This document shows, in pieces, positions 52,345 through 62,686 of a stretch of DNA of 64,000 bases. The stretch covers positions 1-64,000 of the forward strand of contig NZ_PGGU01000009.1 of assembly GCF_002872075.1 (NCBI RefSeq), read 5' to 3'. The stretch's first letter is position 1, and the number at the start of each line of letters is the position of its first letter. A model generated the notes under the pieces. That model made no database searches. It saw only the letters and a program-made list of their open reading frames with translations, and was not told where the DNA came from. Source of the stretch: Microbacterium aurantiacum. Its GTDB lineage: Bacteria; Actinomycetota; Actinomycetes; Actinomycetales; Microbacteriaceae. A program made the position numbers and the translations under genes.

Positions 52345-54165
52345 ATGGCCATCGTCCAGGCGCCGCAGATCGCCGCATCCGCACCGACCGCGAAAGGACT
52401 TCGCGACACCGGAATCGACCTCGTCCGCGCTCTCTGCGTCGTGGGAGTCGTGCTTCTGCACGCCATCATGGTCGGCGTCACGGTCAGCGATTCGGGACCG
52501 GTCTTCGAGAACGCGAGCGACGGCACCTGGTGGATCACCCCGCTCAGCTGGGTTCTGCAGGTGATGCCGCTGTTCTTCATCATCGGCGGGTTCTCCGGCC
52601 TCATCGCCTACCGCCGGGCGAAGAACCGTGGCGGCACCGCCTCCGACTTCGTGGCGGGTCGCCTGCACCGGCTGCTGCGCCCGGCCATGTTCACCGTCGG
52701 CGCCGTCGGCGTGACGCTCCTGCTCCTCACCTTCGCCGGCGTGCCCGCCGATCTCATCGCCACCGCCGGTTTCCGGTACGGGCAGCCGCTGTGGTTCCTC
52801 GGTGTGTTCCTGCTCTGTCAGGCCCTGCTCCCCCTGTTCGTCGCCGCTCATGGGCGCGCGCCGCTCCTCACGATCGGCGCCCTCGCGGCCGTCTCGGTCG
52901 CCGTCGACGTGCTGCGCGGGGCAAGCGGCTTCGAGGGACTCGGTTTCCTGAACCTCGCCTTCGTCTGGCTGACGCTGCAGCAGCTCGGATTCTTCTTCGC
53001 CGACGGCAGCATCGATGCGCTGACCAGACGCACCCGCGCCCTGGCAGCGGCGGGCGCCCTCGCGATCCTCGTCGGCACTTTCGTCACGGGCCTGTACTCC
53101 CCCGATCTCGTCGCCAACATCAACCCGCCGACGGCCGCCATGCTGCTGGTCGGCGTCGTGCACATCGCTCTGGTCTCGCTGTACCGCGATCAGCTGGAGC
53201 TGTTCAGCCGCCGTCCTCGTGCCGCGGCGTTCACGGCCTTCATCAGCCTGCGCACCATGACGATCTACCTCTGGCACATGCCTGTGCTGCTCGCGATGGC
53301 CGGGGCCTCCGCGGTCGGAGCCATCGTCACGGGCGTCGCGCTCCCCGAACTCGGCAGCGTGGGCTGGTGGCTCGGACGCCCGCTGTGGCTCGCACTCGCA
53401 CTCGCACTCACCGCCGTCGTCGCCATCGCTTTCACGCGGTTCGAGGCGGGTGCCGCTCCAGAGGCGCATCGATCCGGCCGGCGCATCGCGCTCACCACGC
53501 TGACCGGGCTGAGTGCGGTCCTGATGCTGCTCATCTTCGGAACCTCCGTCGTCACGGCGAGCATCGCCGTCGCCATGCTCCTGATGTCGCTGCGGTTCTC
53601 GCGCCGAGCCGGGTCAGGCGAGGCCTCTGGCGGCGAGGGCGTCGCCGACGTCGTCCGCATGCCGGAGGGCGAGCACCAGCAGAGGGATGGCCGACCGCAC
53701 GCCGAGACGAACCCCCCGCGCATCCTGAGCGTCTCGAACGCGGTCGGCGAACCCCGCCACCACGGGGATCATGGTGATGGTGAGCGATATGGCCATCGCC
53801 ACGGATTCCGCGTCGACACCGATCCGGCCCAGCGGGCGCATCAGCCGGTGCAGCACAGCGAGCAGGTCAGACATCCGGGTGGTGAGGGTCAGCAGGCTGG
53901 CGAGCAGCACGATGCCGACGACTCTCCCGGTGTTGATCCAGGCGATGAGGGGCGACACGAAGATCGTCAGCGCAGCGCCGAGCACCAGCACGATCCAGCG
54001 CAGCCGCCACGCTTCGGCGAGGAGGATGCGCAACGGGAGCCGCGCCACGGCATAGAGCGCGCACACGGCGACCAGCACAACGGCGATGCTCCAGCCGTCG
54101 TGGGGGTAGGCGGACAGCGCGAGCGCGGCCAGCGCGAACAGCGCGAGCTTCACGCCGGCCGGTGA
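52345..54165 (+). CDS. membrane acyltransferase (acyltransferase 3 type) with run-on C-terminal frame
   Basis: The open frame is 606 codons from ATG 52345, which has GAGGAGG upstream. Residues 1-~430 are a multi-pass acyltransferase 3/OafA-like protein, opening GIDLVRALCVVGVVLLHA and with ~10 membrane helices. The usual end would be near residue 425 (position ~53620), but no stop occurs and the frame continues for ~180 hydrophilic residues rich in His, Gln, Gly and Arg. This extension is exactly antisense to bioN. Either a stop was lost, or a sequence error or frameshift is present, or the long form is real. The substrate is unknown. Confidence 0.72.
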   Translation: MAIVQAPQIAASAPTAKGLRDTGIDLVRALCVVGVVLLHAIMVGVTVSDSGPVFENASDGTWWITPLSWVLQVMPLFFIIGGFSGLIAYRRAKNRGGTASDFVAGRLHRLLRPAMFTVGAVGVTLLLLTFAGVPADLIATAGFRYGQPLWFLGVFLLCQALLPLFVAAHGRAPLLTIGALAAVSVAVDVLRGASGFEGLGFLNLAFVWLTLQQLGFFFADGSIDALTRRTRALAAAGALAILVGTFVTGLYSPDLVANINPPTAAMLLVGVVHIALVSLYRDQLELFSRRPRAAAFTAFISLRTMTIYLWHMPVLLAMAGASAVGAIVTGVALPELGSVGWWLGRPLWLALALALTAVVAIAFTRFEAGAAPEAHRSGRRIALTTLTGLSAVLMLLIFGTSVVTASIAVAMLLMSLRFSRRAGSGEASGGEGVADVVRMPEGEHQQRDGRPHAETNPPRILSVSNAVGEPRHHGDHGDGERYGHRHGFRVDTDPAQRAHQPVQHSEQVRHPGGEGQQAGEQHDADDSPGVDPGDEGRHEDRQRSAEHQHDPAQPPRFGEEDAQREPRHGIERAHGDQHNGDAPAVVGVGGQRERGQREQRELHAGR

Positions 54166-54207
54166 TCGGTGCAGAATGCTCGACCCCGGGCGGTACAGCA
54201 GGATCAT
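53614..54207 (-). CDS. bioN: energy-coupling factor transporter transmembrane protein (EcfT/BioN)
   Basis: 197 residues with about five hydrophobic segments. The EcfT coupling region RVRDAQDARGVRLG and a second Ala-Arg-Gly motif in DALAARGLA at the C terminus fit EcfT proteins, which link the ATPase to the substrate-binding subunit. Its place after bioY and bioM identifies it as the biotin transporter component. ATG 54207 overlaps the bioM stop by four bases. The whole gene lies opposite the run-on frame of the acyltransferase gene. Confidence 0.9.
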   Translation of the reverse strand: MILLYRPGSSILHRSPAGVKLALFALAALALSAYPHDGWSIAVVLVAVCALYAVARLPLRILLAEAWRLRWIVLVLGAALTIFVSPLIAWINTGRVVGIVLLASLLTLTTRMSDLLAVLHRLMRPLGRIGVDAESVAMAISLTITMIPVVAGFADRVRDAQDARGVRLGVRSAIPLLVLALRHADDVGDALAARGLA

Positions 54208-54896
54208 CCGGCCGTCCACCGGTAGGTCTCGATGATCGCGGCCGGCTCCCCGAGGCCGACCACCCGGCCCTCGTCGAAGAGGATCACCGTGTCGCACCTC
54301 GCGGCGAGATCGAGATCGTGCGTGACGAGCACGAGCTGTGCGGATTGAGAGAGGAGCAGGTCGCCGATCCGTCGGGAGTTGCGCAGGTCGAGGAGCGTCG
54401 TCGGCTCGTCCGCGACGACGAGCTCCGGTTCGGTGATGAGGACGGACGCCAGCGCCAGCATCTGCTTCTGTCCTCCGGAGAGAGAGAACGCCGGTGCATC
54501 CGCGTGCTCGGCCAGGCCGTGCGCATGGAGGGCTTCGCGCACGCGATCCGCGATCTCCCCTCCCTCACGGCCCCGTAACGAGAGCGCCAGGTCCTCTGCC
54601 GGCGTCGGCATCAGGATCTGCGCGTCGGGGTTCGAGAAGACGAAGCCGACCCGGCGTCGCACCTGTCGCCGCTCCTGCACGGGATCCATCCCGTGCACCA
54701 GCACCTTTCCCGATGACGGTGCGACGAGTCCGTTCAACAGACGCGCGAACGTGGACTTGCCCGATCCGTTCGCTCCGATCACGGCGATCCGGCGCGCGGC
54801 GAGCTCGAGGGTGACGTCGCTGAGAACGGCACGCCCGTCGATCCGCACAGAGACGTTCTCGAGCCCGATCGTGCCCAGCAGCGTGTCAGGCGACAC
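54204..54896 (-). CDS. bioM: energy-coupling factor transporter ATPase (BioM)
   Basis: 230 residues from GTG 54896. Walker A is GANGSGKST (41-49), the Q loop region is FVFSNPDAQI, the signature is LSGGQKQMLA and Walker B is VVADEPTTLLD. It energises biotin uptake with BioN and BioY. It overlaps bioY by 11 bases and bioN by four, so the three are tightly coupled. Confidence 0.92.
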   Translation of the reverse strand: MSPDTLLGTIGLENVSVRIDGRAVLSDVTLELAARRIAVIGANGSGKSTFARLLNGLVAPSSGKVLVHGMDPVQERRQVRRRVGFVFSNPDAQILMPTPAEDLALSLRGREGGEIADRVREALHAHGLAEHADAPAFSLSGGQKQMLALASVLITEPELVVADEPTTLLDLRNSRRIGDLLLSQSAQLVLVTHDLDLAARCDTVILFDEGRVVGLGEPAAIIETYRWTAG

Positions 54897-55473
54897 GCGC
54901 CGACGCCGCCCGATCGAACGCGGAGAGGCCGAAGGCGGGAGGATAGGCGCGCCGAAGGGCCAGCGTGAGCGCCGTGGCTGCGCCGGCCTTCAGGAGATCG
55001 CCGGGGAGGAAGGCGGTGGCGGCCAGCGCGGTCGGTGCGAGATCGAGCCCCAGCACGAGCGCGGTGACCGGAATGCCGAGCAGATACACCACGAGGATGC
55101 CGCCCACGACCGTTCCCAGCGCCACCCGCCAGGCGGTGATCCTTCCCCGGTGCACGATGAGGCCGACCACGAGCGCGCCGACGACCCAGCCGAGGAGGTA
55201 GCCGGCCGACGGGCCGACGAACACGCCGAGGCCGCCACGACCCCCCGCGAGCACCGGCAGGCCGACCGCGGCGAGCACCAGCACGAGAAGCACGGCCAGC
55301 GGAGCCCGCCGCGGGCCGAGGACGGCGCCGGCGAGCATGACGCCGAGCGTCTGCGCGGTGATGGGGACGCCGCCCGGAATCGGGATGGTGACCATCCCGA
55401 GGACGACGATGAGGGCCGCGAAGATCGCGATACGGGCCAGTCCGCGACCGATGTCGCCGCGCTGCTCGGACAT
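54886..55473 (-). CDS. bioY: biotin transporter substrate-binding subunit
   Basis: 195 residues with six hydrophobic segments. PIPGGVPITAQTLGVMLAG and GRGGLGVFVGPSAGYLLGW are diagnostic of BioY, the biotin-binding S component of ECF transporters. GAGGAG lies six bases before ATG 55473. It is the first gene of bioY-bioM-bioN, driven from the BioQ-box region. Confidence 0.95.
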   Translation of the reverse strand: MSEQRGDIGRGLARIAIFAALIVVLGMVTIPIPGGVPITAQTLGVMLAGAVLGPRRAPLAVLLVLVLAAVGLPVLAGGRGGLGVFVGPSAGYLLGWVVGALVVGLIVHRGRITAWRVALGTVVGGILVVYLLGIPVTALVLGLDLAPTALAATAFLPGDLLKAGAATALTLALRRAYPPAFGLSAFDRAASARVA

Positions 55474-55522
55474 GATTCTCCTCTCGAGGGAGTTCTCGCG
55501 CTGTCGACGGAGTCGACGCACC

Positions 55523-55550
55523 TGAACACTGTTCACCTGAACGCCGTTCA
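55523..55550. promoter_or_regulatory. tandem BioQ operators
   Basis: TGAACACTGTTCA (55523-55535) and TGAACGCCGTTCA (55538-55550) both fit TGAAC-N3-GTTCA, spaced 15 bases apart. The second adjoins a TATACT -10 box (55552-55557) for bioQ. The motif is the known BioQ recognition pattern in corynebacteria and mycobacteria. Confidence 0.8.
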
Positions 55551-55563
55551 GTATACTGAGGAG

Positions 55564-56121
55564 ATGAGCCCTGCACGACACGACCGCCGAAGCGTCGTCG
55601 ACTGTGCGTTGCGGCTGCTCGACGACGTCGGGCTCCCCGACCTGTCGATGCGCCGTCTCGCGGCCGAACTCGACGTGCAGGCGAGCGCCCTGTACTGGCA
55701 TTTCGCGAGCAAGCAGGAACTCCTGGCGGCCGTCGCCGACCGCATCCTCAGCGCGATACCCGAACCGGATCCCTCGCTCGCGCTCGCACCGACCGCCCGC
55801 GCGATCCGCGACGCGCTGCTCGCCTACCGCGACGGCGCCGAGGTCGTCATGAGCGCCTACGCGCTGCGCCTCGGCGCCGGGCGAGCGCAAGCCGCGCTGG
55901 CCGCATCGGGCAGCGGGGACAACGGCGACAACGGGGCGTTCGCCGATGCGGTCTTCGAGTTCATCCTCGGCCACGCGATGCTGCTGCAGCAGCGGATGCA
56001 CGCGCAGAGCATCGGCGCTGTCGATGGGAGCGCCGCCGACCCGACCGCCGATTCCGCCGACGTCTTCGAGGCCGGCATCCGCGCCTTCGTCTCGCTCAGC
56101 GAGACCCGTCGCCCAGCCTGA
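55564..56121 (+). CDS. bioQ: TetR-family repressor, BioQ-like
   Basis: 185 residues. The N-terminal helix-turn-helix (residues ~8-55, with LSMRRLAAELDVQASALYWHF split across it) is followed by a TetR_C-type ligand domain. It starts seven bases after a TATACT -10 that touches two BioQ-type operators, and faces bioYMN, so autorepression and control of biotin uptake are likely. GAGGAG overlaps the region just before ATG 55564. Its end overlaps the convergent MFS gene by 26 bases. Confidence 0.87.
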   Translation: MSPARHDRRSVVDCALRLLDDVGLPDLSMRRLAAELDVQASALYWHFASKQELLAAVADRILSAIPEPDPSLALAPTARAIRDALLAYRDGAEVVMSAYALRLGAGRAQAALAASGSGDNGDNGAFADAVFEFILGHAMLLQQRMHAQSIGAVDGSAADPTADSADVFEAGIRAFVSLSETRRPA

Positions 56122-57475
56122 GCCCGGGGATGAGGGCGACCACCAGCAGCACGGCCGTGAACACGTAGACGATCGGGAATCCCGACCCTCCGAAGGGCAG
56201 AGCGAGGAACAGCAGCCCGGCCAGCGCGATCGTGACCGCTGACCCCGTGGAGTCCGAGATCGAGAGCGCCGAGGAATTGAACCCCTCGTCGGCCGACGTC
56301 GAGTAGGCCAGGGTCAGCACGGTCAGCCTCGGGTACAGCAGCCCCATGCCGGCGCCGGCGAATCCCCAGCCGATCACGGCGAGCCACGGCATCGTGCCGG
56401 ACACGGAGACGATGAGAAGGCTGAGCACGGCCACCAGCATCAGCGGGATGCTGACGGCCACGATCCGCGTGCTGCCGAGCCGGTCGCCATAGCGCCCCTG
56501 CACCGCGGACGCGCTCGACCACGCCAGCGCGGCGATCGTGAGGGCGAGGCCCGCGATGGTCGGGCTGAATTCGAAGCGGTCCATCAGAAGCTTCGGCACG
56601 TAGGCCTCGGCGGCGAAGAAGGAGCCGGCGGCCAGGCCGCGCACCAGGATCACACTGGGCAGTCCGCGGCGGGCCCGCAGTGTGCCGGGCGGCAGCAGAG
56701 GCAGGATCGCGAAGCCGAGCACGGCCAGGGCTCCGAGCGCGATCGGCCACCCGATCGCCGGCTGAGCCTCTGCCGCGAAGCCGACGGCGACCGCCGACAC
56801 GGCGACGACGACGGCACGCAGCATCCGCATTCCGATCGACCCGCTGCGCGGAATCGGCGCGTCCGCAGTGGCGTCGTCCGAAGGATTCAGCGAGACGTCG
56901 CGCAGCCGCGCGGCGACGAGCACGAACGCGAGCACCGTGAGCACCGCGACGCCCAGGAACGCCCATCGCCAGTGCAGGAACTCGGCCACGGCGCCCGCCA
57001 GGAAGGGGCCGATCATGGAGGGCACGACCCAGGCCGCCGCATACGCCGCGAAGATCCGACCGTGCAGCTCGGACGGATAGACCCTGGCCACCACGACGTA
57101 GAGAGCGACGGTCTGCCCACCTGCGCCCAGGCCCTGGATGAGCCGCCCCGCGATGAACGTGTACATGTCGGGTGCGAACCCCGAGACGACGAGGCCGATG
57201 ATGAAGAGCACCACGGCCGTGTACAGCGGCACCCGAGGACCCGTGCGGTCGCTCCATGCTCCTGCAGCGACCATGCCGATCACCCCGGTGGCGAGGGTGC
57301 CGGAGAACGCGACCGCGAACAGCGCCTCCCCGTTGAGATCGACGCTGACGATCGGCATGACGGTGGTCACGGCCAGTGCCTCGATGGCGGCGAGGAAGAT
57401 CAGGACGACGGAGCCGACGGTGATGCCGAGACGCGCACGATCCCAGATCGAAACGGCGGCCTGCGTCGCGCTCAC
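56096..57475 (-). CDS. MFS transporter
   Basis: 459 residues from GTG 57475 with about 14 hydrophobic segments. The loop 2-3 motif appears as AAGAWSDRTGPR and motif C-like glycine-rich sequence follows (RLIQGLGAGGQTV), consistent with a DHA2-like drug/proton antiporter. The substrate is unknown. The start overlaps the stop of the PatB-like gene by four bases, so it is the distal gene of the suf-side operon. Confidence 0.9.
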   Translation of the reverse strand: MSATQAAVSIWDRARLGITVGSVVLIFLAAIEALAVTTVMPIVSVDLNGEALFAVAFSGTLATGVIGMVAAGAWSDRTGPRVPLYTAVVLFIIGLVVSGFAPDMYTFIAGRLIQGLGAGGQTVALYVVVARVYPSELHGRIFAAYAAAWVVPSMIGPFLAGAVAEFLHWRWAFLGVAVLTVLAFVLVAARLRDVSLNPSDDATADAPIPRSGSIGMRMLRAVVVAVSAVAVGFAAEAQPAIGWPIALGALAVLGFAILPLLPPGTLRARRGLPSVILVRGLAAGSFFAAEAYVPKLLMDRFEFSPTIAGLALTIAALAWSSASAVQGRYGDRLGSTRIVAVSIPLMLVAVLSLLIVSVSGTMPWLAVIGWGFAGAGMGLLYPRLTVLTLAYSTSADEGFNSSALSISDSTGSAVTIALAGLLFLALPFGGSGFPIVYVFTAVLLVVALIPGLRLGDGSR

Positions 57476-58626
57476 CGTTCGACGAGCGCCGCGATGCGCT
57501 CGATCGCCTCGGTGATGATCTCCGGGCTGGTGCCGAAGTTCAGGCGCACATGCCCCGCGCCCTCGCCGCCGAATGCCGGCCCGTAGTGGAGCGCGACCTT
57601 CGCATCACGCAGGATGCGGCGCGCAGGGTTCTCTCCCCAGCCGAGGCCGGTGAGGTCGATCCAGGCCAGGTAGCCTGCATCCGGAATCCGGTAGCGCGCG
57701 TCCGGAAGGTGCGCGGCCAGCAGATCCGCGACGAGGCGACGATTCTGGTCGAGAGTGTGCAGCAGACCGTCGAGCCAGGGATCGCTCTCTTCGGAGAACG
57801 CCGCCACCGCTGCGAGCAGGCCGAACTGCCCGGTGCGCCATTCCACCTCGATCGGCAGGTCGCGCACGACCGCGCTCGTGGAGTCGGCGGCCGTCACCAT
57901 CAGAGCGCACTTGAGGCCGGCGAGGTTGAAGGCCTTGCTCGCGCTGACGACCGCGTAGCCGACACGACGCGCGTCGTCGCTCACCGCGAGGAACGGCGTG
58001 TACCCGGTGCCCGGCTGTGCGAGCGGCGCGTGGATCTCATCCGAGACCACGGCTGCCCCGTACTCATCCGCGAGAGCGGCAAGAGCCGCCAGCGAATCAC
58101 GGCTGTGCACCGTGCCCGTCGGGTTGTGCGGGTTGCAGAGCAGCACGGCGCGGACTCCGTCGTCGAGCGCAGACCGGATCGCTTCGAGATCGAGTTCCCA
58201 TCCCGTCCCGGTGTCCCGCAACGGGACCCGCTCCACGATCCCGCCGGCCTCGGTCACGAGCTCGAAGAACGGCGGGTAGACCGGTGTGGTCACGACCACC
58301 CGTTCCCCGGGCGAGACGACGCGGCGAAGGATCTCGACGATCCCCATGCTGACGTCGGCAGTGCTGCGCATCCTCTCGGCATCCGCGTCCCAGCCGAACC
58401 GGCGGCGGGCGAAGGCCGCATAGGAACCGGCGAGCGGATTGCGTGAGGCGATGTAGCCGGTGTCCCCGGTCGCGACAGCGTGCTGCAGTGCGTCGGCGAC
58501 CGCCGGCGCCAGCGGGAAATCCGTCTCGGCCACGAACAGCGGGAGCACGTCGTCGGGGTACTCGCGCCACTTCTCGCTGGTCCGAGCGCGCAGCTCGGCC
58601 AGCGGGAGGGCGGTGACTTCGAGCAT
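57472..58626 (-). CDS. MalY/PatB-type PLP enzyme (cystathionine beta-lyase-like)
   Basis: 384 residues. The PLP lysine is K231 in SASKAFNLAGLK, and SDEIHAPL and NPHNPTGTVHS are typical of the MalY/PatB subgroup of class I aminotransferases, which act as C-S lyases releasing sulfide or thiols. It begins two bases after the sufT-like stop, so it is in the suf operon. A sulfur-supplying role is possible but not shown; a simple methionine-pathway enzyme is the alternative. Confidence 0.9.
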   Translation of the reverse strand: MLEVTALPLAELRARTSEKWREYPDDVLPLFVAETDFPLAPAVADALQHAVATGDTGYIASRNPLAGSYAAFARRRFGWDADAERMRSTADVSMGIVEILRRVVSPGERVVVTTPVYPPFFELVTEAGGIVERVPLRDTGTGWELDLEAIRSALDDGVRAVLLCNPHNPTGTVHSRDSLAALAALADEYGAAVVSDEIHAPLAQPGTGYTPFLAVSDDARRVGYAVVSASKAFNLAGLKCALMVTAADSTSAVVRDLPIEVEWRTGQFGLLAAVAAFSEESDPWLDGLLHTLDQNRRLVADLLAAHLPDARYRIPDAGYLAWIDLTGLGWGENPARRILRDAKVALHYGPAFGGEGAGHVRLNFGTSPEIITEAIERIAALVER

Positions 58627-58628
58627 CC

Positions 58629-58958
58629 TCAGATGGCGAAGCCGAGGGCGCGCATCATGTCGCGCCCGTCATCGGTGATCTTCTCCGGACCCCACGGCGG
58701 CATCCAGACCCAATTGATGCGGAACCGGTCGACGACGTTGTCCAGCGCCTGGGCGGTCTGATCCTCGAGCACGTCGGTGAGAGGACAGCCGGCGCTGGTC
58801 AGCGTCATGTGGATGACGAGAGCATCGTTCTCGTCATCCCAGGCGAGGTCGTAGATGAGTCCGAGGTCGACGACGTTGATCCCGAGCTCGGGGTCCATGA
58901 CGTCCTTGAGAGCCTCGGTGACCTCGTCGTACTTCGCATCGGTGAGCGTCGCGGTCAT
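58629..58958 (-). CDS. sufT: Fe-S assembly factor SufT (MIP18/DUF59 family)
   Basis: 109 residues. DPELGINVVDLGLIYDL and the reactive cysteine in TSAGCPLT are the DUF59/PaaD-like signatures. SufT helps mature Fe-S proteins with the SUF system. It follows sufC by nine bases on the same strand. Confidence 0.93.
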   Translation of the reverse strand: MTATLTDAKYDEVTEALKDVMDPELGINVVDLGLIYDLAWDDENDALVIHMTLTSAGCPLTDVLEDQTAQALDNVVDRFRINWVWMPPWGPEKITDDGRDMMRALGFAI

Positions 58959-58967
58959 ACGCTCAGC

Positions 58968-59738
58968 CTACGCCTCGATGGGAGCGGCAGGGTCGAGGAA
59001 ACGGTCGTATCCCTCGTTCTCGAGGCGGTCCGCGAGCTCGGGGCCGCCCTCCTCGACGATGCGTCCGCCGACGACGACGTGCACGTAGTCCGGTCGGATG
59101 TAGCGGAGGATGCGCGTGTAGTGCGTGATGAGGAGCACGCCGAGACCGGTCGACTCCTTGGCGCGGTTGACGCCCTCGGAGACGATCTTCAACGCGTCGA
59201 CGTCGAGTCCGGAGTCGGTCTCGTCGAGCACCGCGAACTTCGGCTTGAGGACCTCGAGCTGAAGGATCTCGTGACGCTTCTTCTCGCCTCCGGAGAAGCC
59301 CTCGTTGACGTTGCGCTGCGCGAACTTGGGGTCCATGCGCAGGTTCGTCATCGCCTGCTTGACGTCCTTGGTCCAGCCGCGGATCGCGGGCGCCTCGCCG
59401 TCGAGCGCGGTCTTGGCGGTGCGGAGGAAGTTCGTCACCGTCACGCCGGGGATCTCGACGGGGTACTGCATCGCGAGGAAGAGCCCCGCACGCGCACGCT
59501 CGTCGACGCTCATCGCCAGGACGTCCTCACCGTCGAAGGTGATGGAGCCGCCGGTGACGGTGTACTTCGGGTGGCCCGCGATCGTGTACGCGAGCGTGGA
59601 CTTGCCGGAGCCGTTCGGCCCCATGATCGCGTGGGTCTCCCCCGTGTTCATCGTGAGGGTGATTCCGTTGAGGATCGGGGTGGTTCCCGCCTCGGTCTCG
59701 ACCGTCACGTACAGGTCGCGGATCTCGAGAACAGACAT
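58968..59738 (-). CDS. sufC: SUF system ATPase SufC
   Basis: 256 residues. Walker A is GPNGSGKST, the signature is FSGGEKKRHEILQ and Walker B is FAVLDETDSGLD, the form specific to SufC. It is the cytosolic ATPase of the SufBC2D scaffold. The start is adjacent to the Rieske gene stop. Confidence 0.97.
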   Translation of the reverse strand: MSVLEIRDLYVTVETEAGTTPILNGITLTMNTGETHAIMGPNGSGKSTLAYTIAGHPKYTVTGGSITFDGEDVLAMSVDERARAGLFLAMQYPVEIPGVTVTNFLRTAKTALDGEAPAIRGWTKDVKQAMTNLRMDPKFAQRNVNEGFSGGEKKRHEILQLEVLKPKFAVLDETDSGLDVDALKIVSEGVNRAKESTGLGVLLITHYTRILRYIRPDYVHVVVGGRIVEEGGPELADRLENEGYDRFLDPAAPIEA

Positions 59739-60065
59739 TCAGACTTCCTTAATCACAGTCGGGTCGATGAGCACGTCGTCGCCGTCGATCTCGACGACGT
59801 AGACCGGAACGGGCTCATACGCAGGGAGGTTCTGGGGCACGCCGGTGATCATCGAGAACGCCGAGCCATGGGCCCAGCACTCCACCGTGTCACCTTCGAC
59901 GAAGCCCTCGGCGAGGGAGATCTCGCCGTGCGTGCAGGTGTCGCCGATCGCGTGGATGACGCCCTCGGAGTCCTTGATCACCGTGATCGGGACGCCGTCG
60001 GGATCGACGCGGATCGGAGTGTCCTGCTCCAGGTCGGAGACGCCGCAGACGCGGTGCGCGGTCAT
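59739..60065 (-). CDS. Rieske-type [2Fe-2S] ferredoxin
   Basis: 108 residues. The cluster ligands are visible as CTHG and CWAHG, the C-x-H ... C-x2-H Rieske pattern, with intervening EISLAEGFVEGDTVE. Such small ferredoxins are commonly encoded within actinobacterial suf operons. It may donate electrons for cluster assembly. It overlaps the sufD stop by four bases. Confidence 0.93.
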   Translation of the reverse strand: MTAHRVCGVSDLEQDTPIRVDPDGVPITVIKDSEGVIHAIGDTCTHGEISLAEGFVEGDTVECWAHGSAFSMITGVPQNLPAYEPVPVYVVEIDGDDVLIDPTVIKEV

Positions 60066-61267
60066 GCGTTCACCGCCGCGAGCTCGGTCTCGATCGCCGC
60101 CAGCAGCTCGGCCTCGAGGGCCGGGATGCCCAGGCGCTGCACGATGTCGGTGAGGAAGCCGAGCACGACGAGTCGCCGTGCCTCCTCCTCGCTGATGCCG
60201 CGGGCCTGCAGGTAGAAGAGCTGCTCGTCGTCGAAGCGGCCGGTCGCGCTCGCGTGGCCGGCGCCCTGGATGTCGCCCGTCTGGATCTCGAGGTTCGGGA
60301 TCGAGTCGGCGCGTGCACCCTCGGTGAGCACCAGGTTGCGGTTGGCCTCGTAGGAGTTCGTGCCGGTCGCATCAGGTCCGATGAGAACGTCGCCGATCCA
60401 GACGCTGTGCGCCCCCGCACCCTGCAGCGCGCCCTTGTAGAGCACGTCGCCGGTGGTGTGCGCACCCTTGTGGTGCAGGAAGACCTGGCTCTCGAAGTGC
60501 TGGCCGGCATCGGCGTAGGAGAGTCCGTAGAGGTAGCCCTCTGATCCGGTCCCTGCGAGCTCGATGTTCGGGTTCACCCGGACGACACCGCCGCCGAAGG
60601 TGATCACGAAGTGCTTCAGTGTGGCGTCCGCATGCACGCGCGCCTGATGCGACGCCGTGTGGATCGCGTCATCCTGCCACTGCTGGAGGCTGATCACGGT
60701 GAGCTTGGAACCGTCGCGGGCGATGATCTCGACGTTCTGCGCGTACTGCGCGGCACCGGTGTGCTGCAGCACGACCGTCGCAGTGCTGTGCTCCAGCGCC
60801 TCGATCACGACGTGCGCGTCGGCACGACGCTCGGCGCCTTGCCCGGTGATCGTGACGAGGAGGGGCTCGGCGACCTCCGTCTCGCGCGGGATGCGGATGT
60901 GCAGCGCCTCCGGGGAGCCCTGCCAGGCCACGGCGGACGTGACGTCTTCCGGGAGGAAGACGTCACCACGCGGTGCGGCGCCGGCAGCGAGCGGAGCCGC
61001 GACATACTGCTGCGCCGTGCCGAAGTCGTAGCTCACGCCGTCCTTCTCGGCGGCGACGTCGAAGAGCGAGGCGAGCCGGGCGACCGGGGTGTGCTTCCAG
61101 TTGACCTCGCGGCCCGTCGGCGTGCCGAAATCGGCGGGTTCGAACGAGTGCGGTCGCTCGGATCTGGTCTGCACGGGAACGAATCCCGTAGCGAAGACCT
61201 GAGCCGCCGGGTCCACGTGGGCGTTCGTGTGCTGCGCCTCGGCGGGCGCTGTCGTCGGGGCCGTCAT
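60062..61267 (-). CDS. sufD: Fe-S cluster assembly protein SufD
   Basis: 401 residues. The beta-helix core and the C-terminal region GHASATGRFDDEQLFYLQARGI are typical of SufD. It forms the scaffold with SufB and SufC. It starts directly after the sufB stop. Confidence 0.95.
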   Translation of the reverse strand: MTAPTTAPAEAQHTNAHVDPAAQVFATGFVPVQTRSERPHSFEPADFGTPTGREVNWKHTPVARLASLFDVAAEKDGVSYDFGTAQQYVAAPLAAGAAPRGDVFLPEDVTSAVAWQGSPEALHIRIPRETEVAEPLLVTITGQGAERRADAHVVIEALEHSTATVVLQHTGAAQYAQNVEIIARDGSKLTVISLQQWQDDAIHTASHQARVHADATLKHFVITFGGGVVRVNPNIELAGTGSEGYLYGLSYADAGQHFESQVFLHHKGAHTTGDVLYKGALQGAGAHSVWIGDVLIGPDATGTNSYEANRNLVLTEGARADSIPNLEIQTGDIQGAGHASATGRFDDEQLFYLQARGISEEEARRLVVLGFLTDIVQRLGIPALEAELLAAIETELAAVNA

Positions 61268-62686
<1,419 letters not shown>

